From the NCBI GenBank assembly GCA_963931865.1, contig OZ007509.1, positions 5,252,947 through 5,316,946 of the forward strand: DNA of 64,000 bases, read 5' to 3'. Shown in pieces: positions 1 through 18,734 of this stretch. How positions within the stretch are numbered: the first letter of the stretch is position 1; every line of letters starts with the position of its first letter. Both the position numbers and the translations under genes were made by a program. Source of the stretch: Axinella damicornis. Its lineage: Eukaryota; Porifera; Demospongiae; Axinellida; Axinellidae. Under the pieces are notes generated by a model. The model saw only the letters and a program-made list of their open reading frames with translations. It had not been told where the DNA came from and ran no database searches.

Positions 1-137
1 TCAATCACAGCACATTGAGTTCAGTGGTCAGATATCAGACAAGCACATAGAATTTCGCCCCCCTCTGTACACACAGCGTAACTTCATGACTCCACAACAC
101 ACACCTCCCACTCCTCCCATAGTCCACACTGCTACAG

Positions 138-8077
<7,940 letters not shown>

Positions 8078-8450
8078 CTTATTCATATACATGTAGTGCA
8101 GTTACTCTATTCTTGCACTGAACTATTTATGATATGATTATGTAACACTGCACATATTTAAATTTCAGAGTGAAATTAAAGAGCACCACCTGGTAGTTAT
8201 AATTATAGCATGTGTGACATGCCTCTATTAATACATCGTACACAATGACTATATATGGTTGTAGTATTACCGGTACAGGTATTGGAGCCCTGCGTGTGAA
8301 CATGTTACTGGGAAATGACGATGCGCATTGAGTTGCCAGCTGTGGATTAGAATGTCAGCTATCTATGGGCTCCATTAGAGAACCCAGTCTAATTGTTTGT
8401 AGCAATGTTGTCAACATCTCCTGGCAACAGGTTTGTTGTGGTAAGCATGT
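8078..8450. other. convergent 3' flanks of the ABC transporter and receptor A
   Basis: The two genes end tail to tail, 373 bases apart. An ATTAAA at 8175-8180 is a possible polyadenylation signal for the transporter. I see no gene here. Confidence 0.5.
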
Positions 8451-10986
8451 TTATGTGAAGCTTAAGTGTGAATAGTCGTCATCAAAGTAACTTTCGTCAT
8501 TTGGCATATTTCCAGCAAACGGTTCCAAGGTTGCATAAGGAGATGTTGAAAGATTTTCAAGAGAGCTGTACCCATGCTCATCGTAGCAACTTTGGTCATT
8601 TGGCATAGTTCCAACAAAGGGTTCCAGGGTGGCATATGGAGATGCCGAAAGATTTTCAAGAGAGCTGTACCCTTGCTCATCTTTGTACAAATTTATGTTG
8701 AGGTGGAGCTGTTGTCTTGCGCTTTCAGGAGAAGGCACTTCCAGAAATGGCTTTGAGACATGATAGGGATTAACCCTTGATCTTGGCCTCTCTGCTTGGT
8801 CTTGTGTATTCTGAGCATTTGCTTCAGGGGTGTCTGAACTGGGTTGATCTTGATTCCTTGCATCATAATATGCTTCCAAATACGGCCTTGATATGCGATA
8901 AGGATTCACATGATATTTCTGTTGCGGCTGGTCATACATTTCAGGAAGGTCCAAGTATGGCTGCACTTCCTCATAAGAATGTTTTCTTGTCTCTCTGAGT
9001 TCTGAAACGCTACTCTGACTACCAGTTGCTTCTGGGTGGTACGCATTGAGCACTAGGTACGATGCTGAACCTTGAGACCTGGTGTCCGTCAGTTCCGATT
9101 GTGAATAGAAGGATAGACTGTTATAGTAGAGAGGATTGACTAGTGTGTGTTCAGGATCCATACAGTGATTGCTGTCTATTTCTTCATAAGGGTTTGACCA
9201 TTTTCTCTCTTGCTGTTTATGATTGCAAGTATTCGATACTTTCACACTCACAATTTTCCTCTTTTGTTTCAGCCAAATGCAAACAAGCAGTACACACAAA
9301 ATCACGGACATCAAAATTAGGGCCAGAACTCCTCCAGTTATGCCTCCAATTGTGACGGCTGCACTCCCCTTGGTACTGGGGTTAGGGTGGTGGACTACCG
9401 GTGTGCTAGTGGCTGATACGCTCATGTGAGGTAGCATAGCTGTTGAAATGGCAATGGATGGAGTTAATATCATCACTGTGCTAGTTGGGAAGCTTATCGT
9501 GGTCAGTTCCGTTTTACTTGTGAGTGACTGTGTTGGACTCGGGCTTGACTGAAGGCTAGTGAGACAACCTGTGGTACAGTTGTGTGCACCCAGGGTCAGT
9601 TCTTCGGATCTGAGCCCCAATGATGACAGACGTCTTTGTAGAAATTGCAACGTTTTTTCCAGTCCTTTATTAGAGTTCAGTAGTAGTCTGAAGATGACGT
9701 GATCGTTGCATTGGTGGAGGATGGTAGCGTTGAGATCCATAGTAGAATATGCGCACATGCACATTTGCTGCACTCTCGATACTATAAATGAAGCCACAGT
9801 CTCAGTGAGGTTGACCTGTGTGGAGAACAGAACAGTTGGTCAAAATTCTTTTGGAAGCCTAAAATGTGCTGGTCTGGTGAACTAGAAAGCTATATATATG
9901 AAATTTCTTTGTCCTTTGACCTTCATGTATGCATGTTTGTACAATCGCATGACACACTTACTGCACTGCCATTTACCAAGACGCACATCTCCTTCACATC
10001 CAGTGTACCTTTACACAGAGCAGGATAGTTCACGTATCAGCTCAAAGAATACTGCAAGCTAGACAGAGAGTTGACTTACCAGGTGATTGGCAAATGACAT
10101 TAGTGCTCAGGCACTCTGTGCTGTTGCTAACATTTATTTCAGGACAGTCGCTTAGTCTGGACTCCCATCCACTGCAGTCCGGAAATGGACCAGTGAAACT
10201 GTCCACTATGGTAGTGGAGTTGTCCAACTGGGCAGTGCTGTTGTCCAACTGAGCAGTGCTGTTGTCCAACTGGGCAGTGCTGTTTTCCAACTGGGCAGTG
10301 CTGTTGTCCAACTGAGCAGTGGAGTTGAAGTCCAATGGCACAGTGAGGTACCCCTGAGCTCCTGAAGTGATGATATGATCTACAGCGGTTACCTATTCTT
10401 GGTTGCCTCAAAATTTCATAAGCTCACTACACTGCTAAATGTTATCTTTCAGGAACATTTCCTGCTACATAAACATGTGAGACTGCTCCTGCATGTACAA
10501 CTACATGCACCATCATTACCTAGTGGGGAATGGCCCAGCTGTCTGCACACTACAGCAGCATCCTCGGGCTTCCAGCCACCCTCTGGTCCACACAATACCC
10601 TCCAAGTGAGGTTCGAAGTACACACCTCCACCCTGCCATCCACAGTACCCTCTGTCCAGTTGCCAACAACCTCAATCTCTTCAGCCCCACTAAGTCTGAT
10701 TTCACCATCTGCACATTGGGCTGCGTACATATCATATTACCTCATTAAAGCTTATGTTTGCCATTGACAATTTCGTACACTGATGCGTATAGCTAGTCTT
10801 CAGTCTACTAAGTAGCTCACTGCTATTATACCAACTTGCTAGAGTTAACAACTGCAACACATACACAAACGTTGTTGCAGAGGTATAGGGGTAGCTACTA
10901 GTTGTGCAGCTAGGTGCATACAACATACATGTTCTGCTGGGTAGGAGGATCACCAGCCACCATAGAGAAAGAACTTGCACTATCAT
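8451..10986 (-). CDS. Receptor A: SRCR-domain, single-pass receptor with long Tyr-rich tail
   Basis: Predicted type I membrane receptor of 650 residues. Exons in coding order: 10929-10986 (signal peptide MIVQVLSLWWLVILLP), 10520-10720, 10080-10361, 9962-10008, 8451-9815. Phases match and the total length is divisible by three. One SRCR domain spans exons 2-3 (GEIRLSG, VEVCTS, VVCRQLG, then SRLSDC and VICQSPG). Its middle is stretched by a run of NSTAQLD repeats full of N-glycosylation sequons. A Cys/Leu-rich juxtamembrane region follows, then a TM helix (GGVLALILMSVILCVLLVC) with a basic stop-transfer KQKRK. The long tail carries NPYEEI, NPLYY, NPYRIS, NPYHVS and a tandem repeat holding YSSL and SPYATLEPF. 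SPYATL fits the ITIM pattern (S-x-Y-x-x-L) and YEEI fits a Src-family SH2 ligand. Ligand and function are unknown. Confidence 0.85.
10214..10333 (-). repeat. 21-bp coding minisatellite encoding NSTAQLD repeats
   Basis: About 5.7 copies of a 21-bp unit lie inside the SRCR coding exon of receptor A and encode (D/E)NSTAQL. Each unit adds one NST sequon. The truncated paralogue at 22.7 kb has only about half as many copies, so copy number differs between paralogues. Confidence 0.9.
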
Positions 10987-11780
10987 CTCTGAAGATCACA
11001 AGAGCTAATAGTATCTGATGTAATGCTTGGCTACGTAGCAAGACTATTTATGTGTTCTGTTCTGCATACCATGTATGACTTCACAGTGTGCCAAATTGTC
11101 TTATTATAAGATCACTGGCTGATATTAGTACCAATAGAGACTCGTAGATGTCGTAGTGGACTGTAATTCCTAATGCTATCTATGTTACTGCTTACTGTGC
11201 TTTGTGTGCAGGGTGAATGCTGTCAAGTACGGCTGGGACAATAATGTCTACAATTTAGATGGGTATAGCTATAGCTATCCTAGATCTTCGGACAGGGAGC
11301 TGGCTTTTAGATATGACGAGAGCACATGCATGATGACATCGTGCACTCTTGATACGAGTGCTGTAGCCATGCAGTGCCTTCCCTACAGGAAAGAGGCTGG
11401 AATTGTGCTCTGCTGGTATTCGTTGATGCTTGCATTGAGAGCAAATGAGTGCCGAGCTAACCTCAATCCTGCTGGAACATCCAGTATTGAAAACAGCTAC
11501 TCAATCCTTGCAGAACAACACCGTGTGGGTATAGCTACCATTTCAGGAGCACCCCTGAATTTTGATCTGTACCTTAAACCCTCGATCTGTTTCAATGTGA
11601 TTAACTTTAGTGTGCACAAAATCCCTCTGGGTTGGTTGGTCTGAAGTGAGGATCCGTATTAATTAAAGGTGGCCTGGATAAGTGAACAATCATTCCTGAA
11701 ACAGGCATGCTAGCTATAATTATACGAAACACATCACTACTTCTGCAATAACATACAGCTATGAATAAAATGATAGCTGT
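10987..11780. other. receptor 5' flank repeat, duplicated at 23418-24188
   Basis: Nearly the same sequence follows the truncated receptor at 23.4-24.1 kb, and parts recur at about 14850-14940 and 47290-47560. A 146-codon + strand ORF at 11204 is broken in the other copies, so I do not call it a gene. The upstream promoter of receptor A should lie here, but I recognise no motif. Confidence 0.5.
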
Positions 11781-12290
11781 TCAATTAGGTATGGGTTCAT
11801 AATTCTCTTCAACAACTTCATAAGCATCATTTTCACCTTCCTTCATCTGCTGTCCTCCTTCAAACACTCCATAAGCTAAACATTGGCTCACTGGGATGCC
11901 TCCTCTTCCTCCTGCATGATGTGTACCATACGCCATACATTCTGCCATTGGGATGTTCTCTTCGAACTTGATCTCAGAGGCTCCTCCAGACGTGACACCT
12001 GTACCTTGGCTGTATAAGTTAAACACTCTCAAACTCCATGTGTGTAGTGTCACAATGTAATGCAGAATAGCTGCAAGTAATGCTTATTAAGTGTCGAGGC
12101 CAGCATTTGTTACTCTCATCAGAATACATGGTGTCAAAATGACACTGTGTGAAACTTTGCTAATACATGCATGTACAATATTGACATGCACACACACACA
12201 CAAGTCATGCAATCATCACAAGGTAATTCATGTTACAATGTGCATATGAATATGGATGATGCCAGTGGGTTTTACCATTCCTGCTGGCTA
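11781..12290 (-). pseudogene. orphan receptor tail exon with remnant of the TM exon end
   Basis: 11781-12009 is a copy of the short cytoplasmic tail exon of receptors C and F (EIKFEENIPMAECMAYG..., CLAYGVFEGG, NDAYEVV, NYEPIPN) with its acceptor CAG kept. At about 12270-12287 only the last bases of a TM exon and its donor remain before the sequence switches to unrelated repeat. No SRCR exons lie upstream, so this is a truncated receptor copy. Confidence 0.75.
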
Positions 12291-12892
12291 TATTGCTTTG
12301 TGTGCAAGGTGAATGCTGTCTCAACTTCAAATATGGTTCGGACGATAATGTCTACAATCTGCAGGGGTATAGCTAGCTACGGGTATATCCTCTTTGGACA
12401 GGGAGAGCTGGTTTTTAGATATGACAAGAGCGCATGATGACATATGCACTCTTGATATGAGTGCTGTAGCCAGTGCCTTCCCTAGGGGTCATTCCGTGTC
12501 ATGTCAACACAAAAAAATCCTGACCTCTTCCGATTTTGACGAAACTTGGTGAGCCTGTTAGTTCTATTAAGAAACTACTGCACACCAAGTTTCAGCTTCT
12601 GAAGTGCTATAGGTTTTCAACTGCAACAAATTTAATTTTCGCCTCAGGTGCCCGTTTTAGACCGCATGCCATGACTGAAGTACCCATATCTACTGATGTG
12701 ATCAACGTAGAGAGTTGCAACAAGGATTTTCTCGAAGCTCTTGAAAGGCCCTTTCATTTGGCATAATATATAATAGTTTGACGTTTGATCTATTCAAAGT
12801 TCAAAGGTTATGTAATGTGACCTTTGACCTTGGTTCTGAAAGTTTTGATTTTTTTTCAAACTTTTTTTATTGAACCTACATGTGTTTATTCA

Positions 12893-13035
12893 CCAAGTTT
12901 TAATTTGGGACTACAATGGGAACAGCAACTATAGACCAAAATGTTGTAGCATGTATACATTTTTGTATTCATGCTACTACATTTTGGTCTATAGTTGCTG
13001 TTCCCATTGTTGTCCCAAATTAAAACTTGGTGAAT
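12893..13035. repeat. large palindrome with ~60-bp arms
   Basis: The arm from CACCAAGTTTTAATTTGGGA is repeated in inverse order ending TCCCAAATTAAAACTTGGTG, with a short AT-rich loop. It lies inside the 12485-14381 foldback element. Confidence 0.85.
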
Positions 13036-13198
13036 ATAAACACATGACTAGGTTCAAGGTCTTTGTAAAAAAAGTTTGAAAAAACTTGATTTTCCAGAAC
13101 CAAGTCAAAGGTCAGATTACATAACCTTCAATAAGAGACCACTCCACACTAAATTTTTACTTCCTCAGTCTACAACAGGTATACTTCTTGACCATAAT

Positions 13199-13618
13199 TA
13201 CCCCGTGCGCATGCGCAGCAGGGGGTAGAGTGATCGGTTTGTCTGTCCGTCTGTCCGCAGTCCAAGCGCTGTTTGAGCAGTGAAGGCCTTATTGAAGGCT
13301 TATTTCAGGATAGAAGTGTCAGAATTCAGAAAATACTAGCGTCTACATAACTCACAGACCAGAGATCCACTCGAGAGGCTGAGAAAAGCTGCGTGAAAGT
13401 CGTGCTTCTAATTTATACAATTTGACCACACCCAATTTCTAACATTACTGCCACAACTTACGGTATCTCATTCTGCATGCTGACATCGCTGTATTAAATC
13501 ATGGCCTAGCTAGTGTGTATTATCCATGAGCTAGCTCATCATGCATGCTGTATGAATAGGCCTATAGCTGTCAAGTCAAAGTTGGCACGGGGTACGTGCT
13601 CTGCTGAACACCTCTAGT
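13199..13618 (+). mobile_element. Helitron2/HINE-like element copy
   Basis: The element starts TACCCCGTGCGCATGCGC, has a GTCY microsatellite (GTCTGTCCGTCTGTCC) soon after, carries a subterminal inverted copy of its 5' end (GCACGGGGTA), and ends after a hairpin with CTCTAGT. It lacks TIRs at both tips. This matches the described layout of Helentron-associated non-autonomous elements. Confidence 0.6.
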
Positions 13619-13907
13619 TATATTATTGCCTGTTTTTACACCACATGCGCCATGCATAACTCAAATATAGCTACCTGTACATAGAGACATTTCCTTAAAG
13701 TAGTTGTAATGCCCTCTTGTAATCTGACATGTTTACCTTAATGATATGTCGACATCTGACCTTTGACCTTGGTTTTCACTTTGAATATGTGTGGTTAATA
13801 AGGCGACACATGCACACAGAGGAGGGTCTGGCTGGTATCAAGCATGATTATACGGTACTTGGATTTGTCTGCTGCAGCAGTGATTGCAAAAATCACCACT
13901 GCATTAT

Positions 13908-14062
13908 TACCCCGCGCGCGCATGCGCGAAGCGGGGTTAAGCAATCGGTTTTGTCCGTCAGTCAGTCAGTCAGTCAGTCGTCTGTCGTCTGTCTGTCAGG
14001 CGAAAAAAATTGAAATCTCGCCACATAGACCCTCATAAACCATCGAAATGGAGTCATAACAT
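13908..14062 (+). mobile_element. Helitron2/HINE-like element, 3'-truncated copy
   Basis: Starts TACCCCGCGCGCGCATGCGCG, then GCGGGGTTAAGCAATCGG and a GTCA/GTCT microsatellite, then a block shared with 49.74-49.86 kb and 60.08-60.17 kb. It stops where the right arm of the foldback element resumes. The 3' hairpin is absent. Confidence 0.55.
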
Positions 14063-14381
14063 GATTACATAACCTTTGAAATTTAATTGGATCAAACGTA
14101 TATGCCAAATGAAAGAGCCTTTCAAGAGCTTCGAGAAAATCCTTGTTGCAACTCTCTACGTTGATCACATCTGAAGATATGGGTATTTCAGTCATGGCAC
14201 GCGGTCTAAAACGGGCACCTGAGGCGAAAATTAAATTTGTTACAGTTGAAAAGCTATAACACTTCAGAAGCTGAAATTTGGTGTGCAGTGGTTTCTTAAC
14301 AGAACTAACAGGCTCACCAAGTTTCGTCAAAATCGGAAGAGGTCAGGATTTTTTTGTGTCGATTTGACATGGAATGACCCC

Positions 14382-15025
14382 TAGGAAAGAAGCTGGAAAT
14401 GTACTCTGCAGCACTGCAAAAACAACATGTTTGTTTTAACCAGGAATTTGGTAACCTCAGTTGCAGTTCAGTCATAAGATCCATCAGGTGACCTGTTTGT
14501 AGCTACCAATATGAGTCACAACCACTACAATGTGTTGATTCCACAGTGCATTGTACTGTCAAACCTTGCAGCTGTGAGTTGTGTTTATCACAAGGACACG
14601 TGCTACTACTTTAACCATTTAGGTACACTAGTACTCTACAATCTATATAGCTATGCATCCGGCACTGTGGAAACTACATTGTTGAAGTAACAATACAGTT
14701 TGTCATCCCATGACTTGCTTGCAGCTGTCAGTTGTGAGTATTGCATGCACATGATGATCAGCAGATGCATCCCATGACTAGCTGTATACGAGCTGCAACT
14801 GAGGTGGCTAAATTTGGTTAAAACAACTGTGGTGTTTGTGCAGTGATGCTGTTATTCATTGATGCTTGCATTGAGAGCCAGTGAGTGCCGGGCAAACCTC
14901 AATCCTGCTGGAACATCAAGTTTTGAAAACAGCTACTCTTCCTGAAACAGGCATGCTAGCTATATACGAAACACATCACTACTCCTGCAATACACATAAC
15001 TAGCTATGTATAAAATGATAGCTGT
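14382..15025. other. intergenic repeat block upstream of receptor C tail
   Basis: Contains partial copies of sequence also found at 18.73-19.4, 52.42-52.87 and 57.4-58.16 kb (for example TTGCAGCTGTSAGTTGTG), and a fragment of the 11.4-kb flank repeat at about 14880. No gene seen. Confidence 0.5.
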
Positions 15026-17806
15026 TCAATTAGATATGGGTTCATAACTTCCTCCAACAACTTCATAAGCATCATTTTCACCTTCCTTCATCTGCTGTCC
15101 TCCTTCAAATACTCCATAAGCTAAACACTGGCTCACTGGGATGCCTCCTCTTCCTCCTGCATGATGTGTACCATACGCCATACATTCTGCCATTGGGATA
15201 TTCTCTTCGAACTTGATCTCAGAGGCTCCAGACATGACACCTGTACCTTGGCTGTAAGTTAAACCAGTAAAAACACTCTCAAACTCCATGTGTGTAGTGT
15301 CAGAATGTAGCTAATGCAGAATAGCTGCAAATGACACTGTGTGAAACTTTGCTGATACATGTAGCTACAACAATATTGACATGCACACACACACACAAGT
15401 CATGCAATCATCACAAGGTAATTCATGTTACAATGTGCATATGAATATGGATGATGCCAGTGGGTTTTACCATTCCTGCTGGTGTTTCCTAGGCCTCTCC
15501 CTCATCTTCCTCAGTGCAGCAATAACAAGGATCACCACAGTAGCAATGATCAGCACCACTACCAGAGCACCCACAGCTCCCAGGTTGGCAGCTATGAGTG
15601 TAGAAGGGCTGGTAGGGTTTTCCATCAGAGGGTTTGTCACTGAGGGGGAAGGAGAGGAGGAGCTGTTGGGGGTAACCATACAGGCAGTTTTACACCTGGG
15701 CTGACACAAGCACACTGCTTCGCATCTACCTCACTTCGATCCATACGTCCTTATTTAGAGTATGCATGTCAGTTATGGCATCTCTATACAGTTAAGGGCA
15801 TTCAATCACTGGGATCAGTACAAAAATTTGCCTGCAAAGTTTATTTAAAACGATGGGATATGGAGTATGAAAGCAGTTGGACCTATCACCCTTATTCACA
15901 ACGTTGCAATTTTTAACTACAATGTACAATATATATTATTAGCACTTTACTACCGGTTATTTGATACAAAATTACTTTCCATATTCCAGTAGTCATGGCA
16001 TCCTTAATTATACTGTTGTATTCGTCGTTTGTTCCGTCTGTAATTTCTTTGTGGAATAACTAATCTTCCTCTATTTCTGTATTCAAGGCTCATATACCAC
16101 ATTAACATATGGTTGCTATTTATGTAGCCTTTGTCTTTTCATAGAAAAACAAAACCCATCACAGTCAGCAATAATTATTGTTACCCTACCTGTTACAGTA
16201 CTCGTGGTAGAACTTGGCTCCGTTAGGGTGTTCGTAGGTAATGGAAATCCAGAAGACTGTGTACTTGCTGATGCTTGCCTGGCTGCTGAAATAAGTTGTA
16301 CTTGAGGTAAATGGAGCAATAATATTATATTGCAGTGCATATTGTCACCCTACCTGTTACAGTGGAGGAAGCAGTGGGACTTGGTTCTGCTAGAGTGTTG
16401 GTAGGTAATGGAAATCCAGAAGACGGTGTGCTTGCTGAGAAATCTGCAGCACAGCGACAATTGCATGGTAGGAACATCAACAGGTCATTCTAATACAGAC
16501 CACTAGCAGTATACTCACTTTGACAGAGTACACCTGCATATCCTGCACAAACACGATTTGATAGATCATATTGAGTTTGACAGTCACTTAGCCTGGATTC
16601 TGTGCCCACACAGTTCACATTATCGTAAGATGCTATCACTCTTCCTCCTCCGAGAACAACTGACCTGGCATTTTCTGTGTGCATGTATAATGAAAGCAAA
16701 ATGCAGGACTGCACAGAGGTAATTACTATTGTGCGACTTGCTATCTTGTGCACCTACCATGTGGTAGTCCGAGTTCCCTGCACACAACTTCAGCATCCTG
16801 GTCGTCCCAGTTGGCGTCACACACTTTTGTTCTGAATCCACCCACACGTGGTGAACTACAGATCTCCACTTGTCCCATCACAAACTCTTCACTTGACTGA
16901 TTATTAAACAGTCGAACGTCACCTTCCCTGCATTGTGGGTCTGTGATGTAATATAACTGATCTGATACAAGCAATACGTTATTAGCTACCGTTAGGGTTT
17001 AGGGTTAGGCATGGGTGATAAGAGGGCATGGAACTACAGGTTGCCTCTATAGTAGATCTTTGTACTCATACTCAGAGTCATGCCACGTCTGCATTCTGTA
17101 ATGATATCTACAGTCACTGTCTTAGGATATTTCTGTTCACTCATGTCACTGATACAACCATATACAAGTTTACTAGGGTACCTGCACAAATTGCACCACC
17201 ATCTTGGGAATGTCCACACAATCGGTCGTCACCAGTTCCGATGGTACACTCATTAAGTCTGTTCTCTGTCCCAGCACATGTCACACTGAATACTGGTCCA
17301 TCCCCTCCACCATAGAAGCCGTCAAAAGCAGGAAGTGCTATATTTGTGAGGAGGTAGCAGACACAATGCAATGTTATCCTTAGCAAAGGCATTCCAACAA
17401 GCTCAAACTCACCTGAACCGGAACCAAACAGTTGTCTGCATACAGTTAGGGCACCATTTGATCCCCAGGATGCAGAGTTACCACAGACTGTTCCCCACTC
17501 CCCACCACAGCACACCTCCACTCTCCCCAAAATCTCATTCCCTCCTCCCACCAACCGGACATCCCCTTCAGTGCAACCTTTCCCAGGACCTGCAATTGCA
17601 GTGAAACAACAATGGCATCTTCTGTCCATGCATGTTCAATGGCAGCAATCTTCCATACTATAAAGCTACAGACCGTATAACACAAAACACAGGTGGAGAT
17701 ATGATATATATGCTTCACACATCTTACCATTGTTGGCCATTGCATGTGTGTATGTGCATGCCACCAGTATGACACATAGCCACAAGAAACTGCTGTACAA
17801 TTTCAT
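15026..17806 (-). CDS. Receptor C: two SRCR domains, Ser/Thr stalk, TM, short Tyr tail
   Basis: Predicted 443-residue type I receptor in nine exons: 17728-17806 (signal peptide MKLYSSFLWLCVILVACTY), 17413-17589 and 17182-17337 (SRCR1: [22 protein letters not shown]; then FSVTC, NRLNEC, GAICAG), 16758-16940 and 16519-16674 (SRCR2: GDVRLFNNQ, VEICSS, VVCRELGLPHG; then VGTESRLSDC, GYAGVLC), 16354-16443 and 16190-16285 (stalk repeats with SGFPLPTNTL.EPS), 15471-15639 (TM with GAVGALVVVLIIATVVILV, basic RKMRERPRK), 15026-15251 (tail). All ectodomain exons are phase 1-1; the TM exon ends in phase 2 and the tail begins to match. The tail has MAYG, LAYG, DAYEVV and SYEPI. The sum of exons is divisible by three. 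A LINE fragment sits in the stalk-TM intron. Confidence 0.87.
15702..16095 (+). mobile_element. LINE reverse-transcriptase 3' fragment in a receptor C intron
   Basis: The + strand encodes RPYLEYACQLWH, VQKFACKVYLKRWDMEYE and SVISLWNN with frameshifts. It matches the C-terminal part of the LINE protein at 33.9-35.9 kb (PHLEYACSIWDPH..., VQKFGLKVCLKQW). It is opposite in strand to receptor C and lies between the TM exon and the stalk exons. Confidence 0.75.
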
Positions 17807-17890
17807 TTTCCAGCAGATTCCTCTTAGTATATAGCTGTTGGTACAGATACACAAACAAGAAGTGTGTGTGTGTATGTGTGCTGTGTGTGT

Positions 17891-17904
<14 letters not shown>

Positions 17905-17943
<39 letters not shown>
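17905..17943. repeat. poly-G run of 39
   Basis: Follows a GT-rich tract upstream of receptor C. Such runs may be real or an assembly artefact. Confidence 0.9.
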
Positions 17944-17944
<1 letters not shown>

Positions 17945-18730
17945 TGATGTTAAGTCTTGTTATGGTTTACTGTACTGGCAGAGTTCCGGTTTAATGTAAA
18001 CCAGTCAAGTTTTCAACAAATTGGGGGTTCAGGAAACCCCTTCAGAAAAGCCACATAAAACTATTGCACATGCAATTGCAACTACTGCAGTTAGTGAGAG
18101 TTTTTTGTTGGTTCTGCATGGCCTGTTAACTGTAGCTGGTTATACGGTACAACGATTGGCTAATGCCCATGGACTGTCGGTGGTTTTCATTCGTACAATC
18201 AAATGCCACCAAAGAATTCTGGACAGCTTTCCTGAGGCCAAGTAGATATTAGTATTGTACAAGATGTATAGGGATACCACAATGGCAAAAGTAGGGAAAC
18301 AAGGTATAGGGATGATAGTTCCATATACAAGCCCTGCTTCTTGTTTTTCGGTTCTGCAATCACTACATTACTAAGGTTGTATACATCATTTTTGTCTCGG
18401 CACCGAAGTGCCGAGACACAGTGCTGGATGCGTAGGTATGTGGCACCCTGACCCACCCCTTGCTCACACAGAACGTCCAAGGATATTGACGCTGACTTAA
18501 GCTGAAAGTCTCATAGCTAACAGGTTTTGAAGTCATAAAGGGTTAAACAGCAGCCATGTCCTCTGCATGATTCTAGCTGATACCAAGTCGTGCCGAGACA
18601 CATCATGTACAGTATTAACTAGGAGGCGGATATTGGTCCAGCAGGAAGTACATACCTTAAGTATATAGGTCATGGACATACATGCACATTCAACATGGTC
18701 CTGACCCTAACGTACCCTAACCGTTAGCTC
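17944..18730. other. intergenic stretch upstream of receptor C
   Basis: Holds a fragment of the 75-bp arm repeat that occurs at 26.53 and 26.9 kb (at about 18262-18312). I see no exon with credible splice sites. Confidence 0.4.
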
Positions 18731-18734
18731 ACCA

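Larger units (their letters stand above)
12485..14381. mobile_element. foldback DNA element with ~290-bp inverted ends and TA target duplication
   Basis: The ends are long inverted repeats (about 12485-12775 and 14092-14381) beginning GGGGTCATTCC and flanked by TA on both sides. The paralogous empty site at about 11378 reads CCTTCCCTACAGGAAAG, matching the joined flanks. The interior holds a 60-bp-arm palindrome (about 12893-13035) and two Helitron2-like insertions (13199-13618 and from 13908). Both arms can be read as a similar 75-80 codon ORF, but only because they are inverted copies. A Tc1/mariner relation is suggested by the TA alone. Confidence 0.7.

Noticed and set aside
11204..11644. 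146-codon + strand ORF
   Set aside because: The same sequence at 23.6-24.0 and 47.3 kb is frame-broken, so it is duplicated non-coding flank.
12536..14330. Two similar 75-118 codon ORFs (TKLGEPVSS..., FASGARFRP...) on opposite strands
   Set aside because: They are the two inverted arms of one foldback element; similarity reflects the repeat, and no motif or splice context supports a protein.
15690..15715. TM exon of receptor C starting at the upstream MVTPNSSSS codons
   Set aside because: That start needs a phase 2 donor that is not available; the pyrimidine-rich stretch ending CCCTCAG is a better acceptor and fits the phase in all paralogues.
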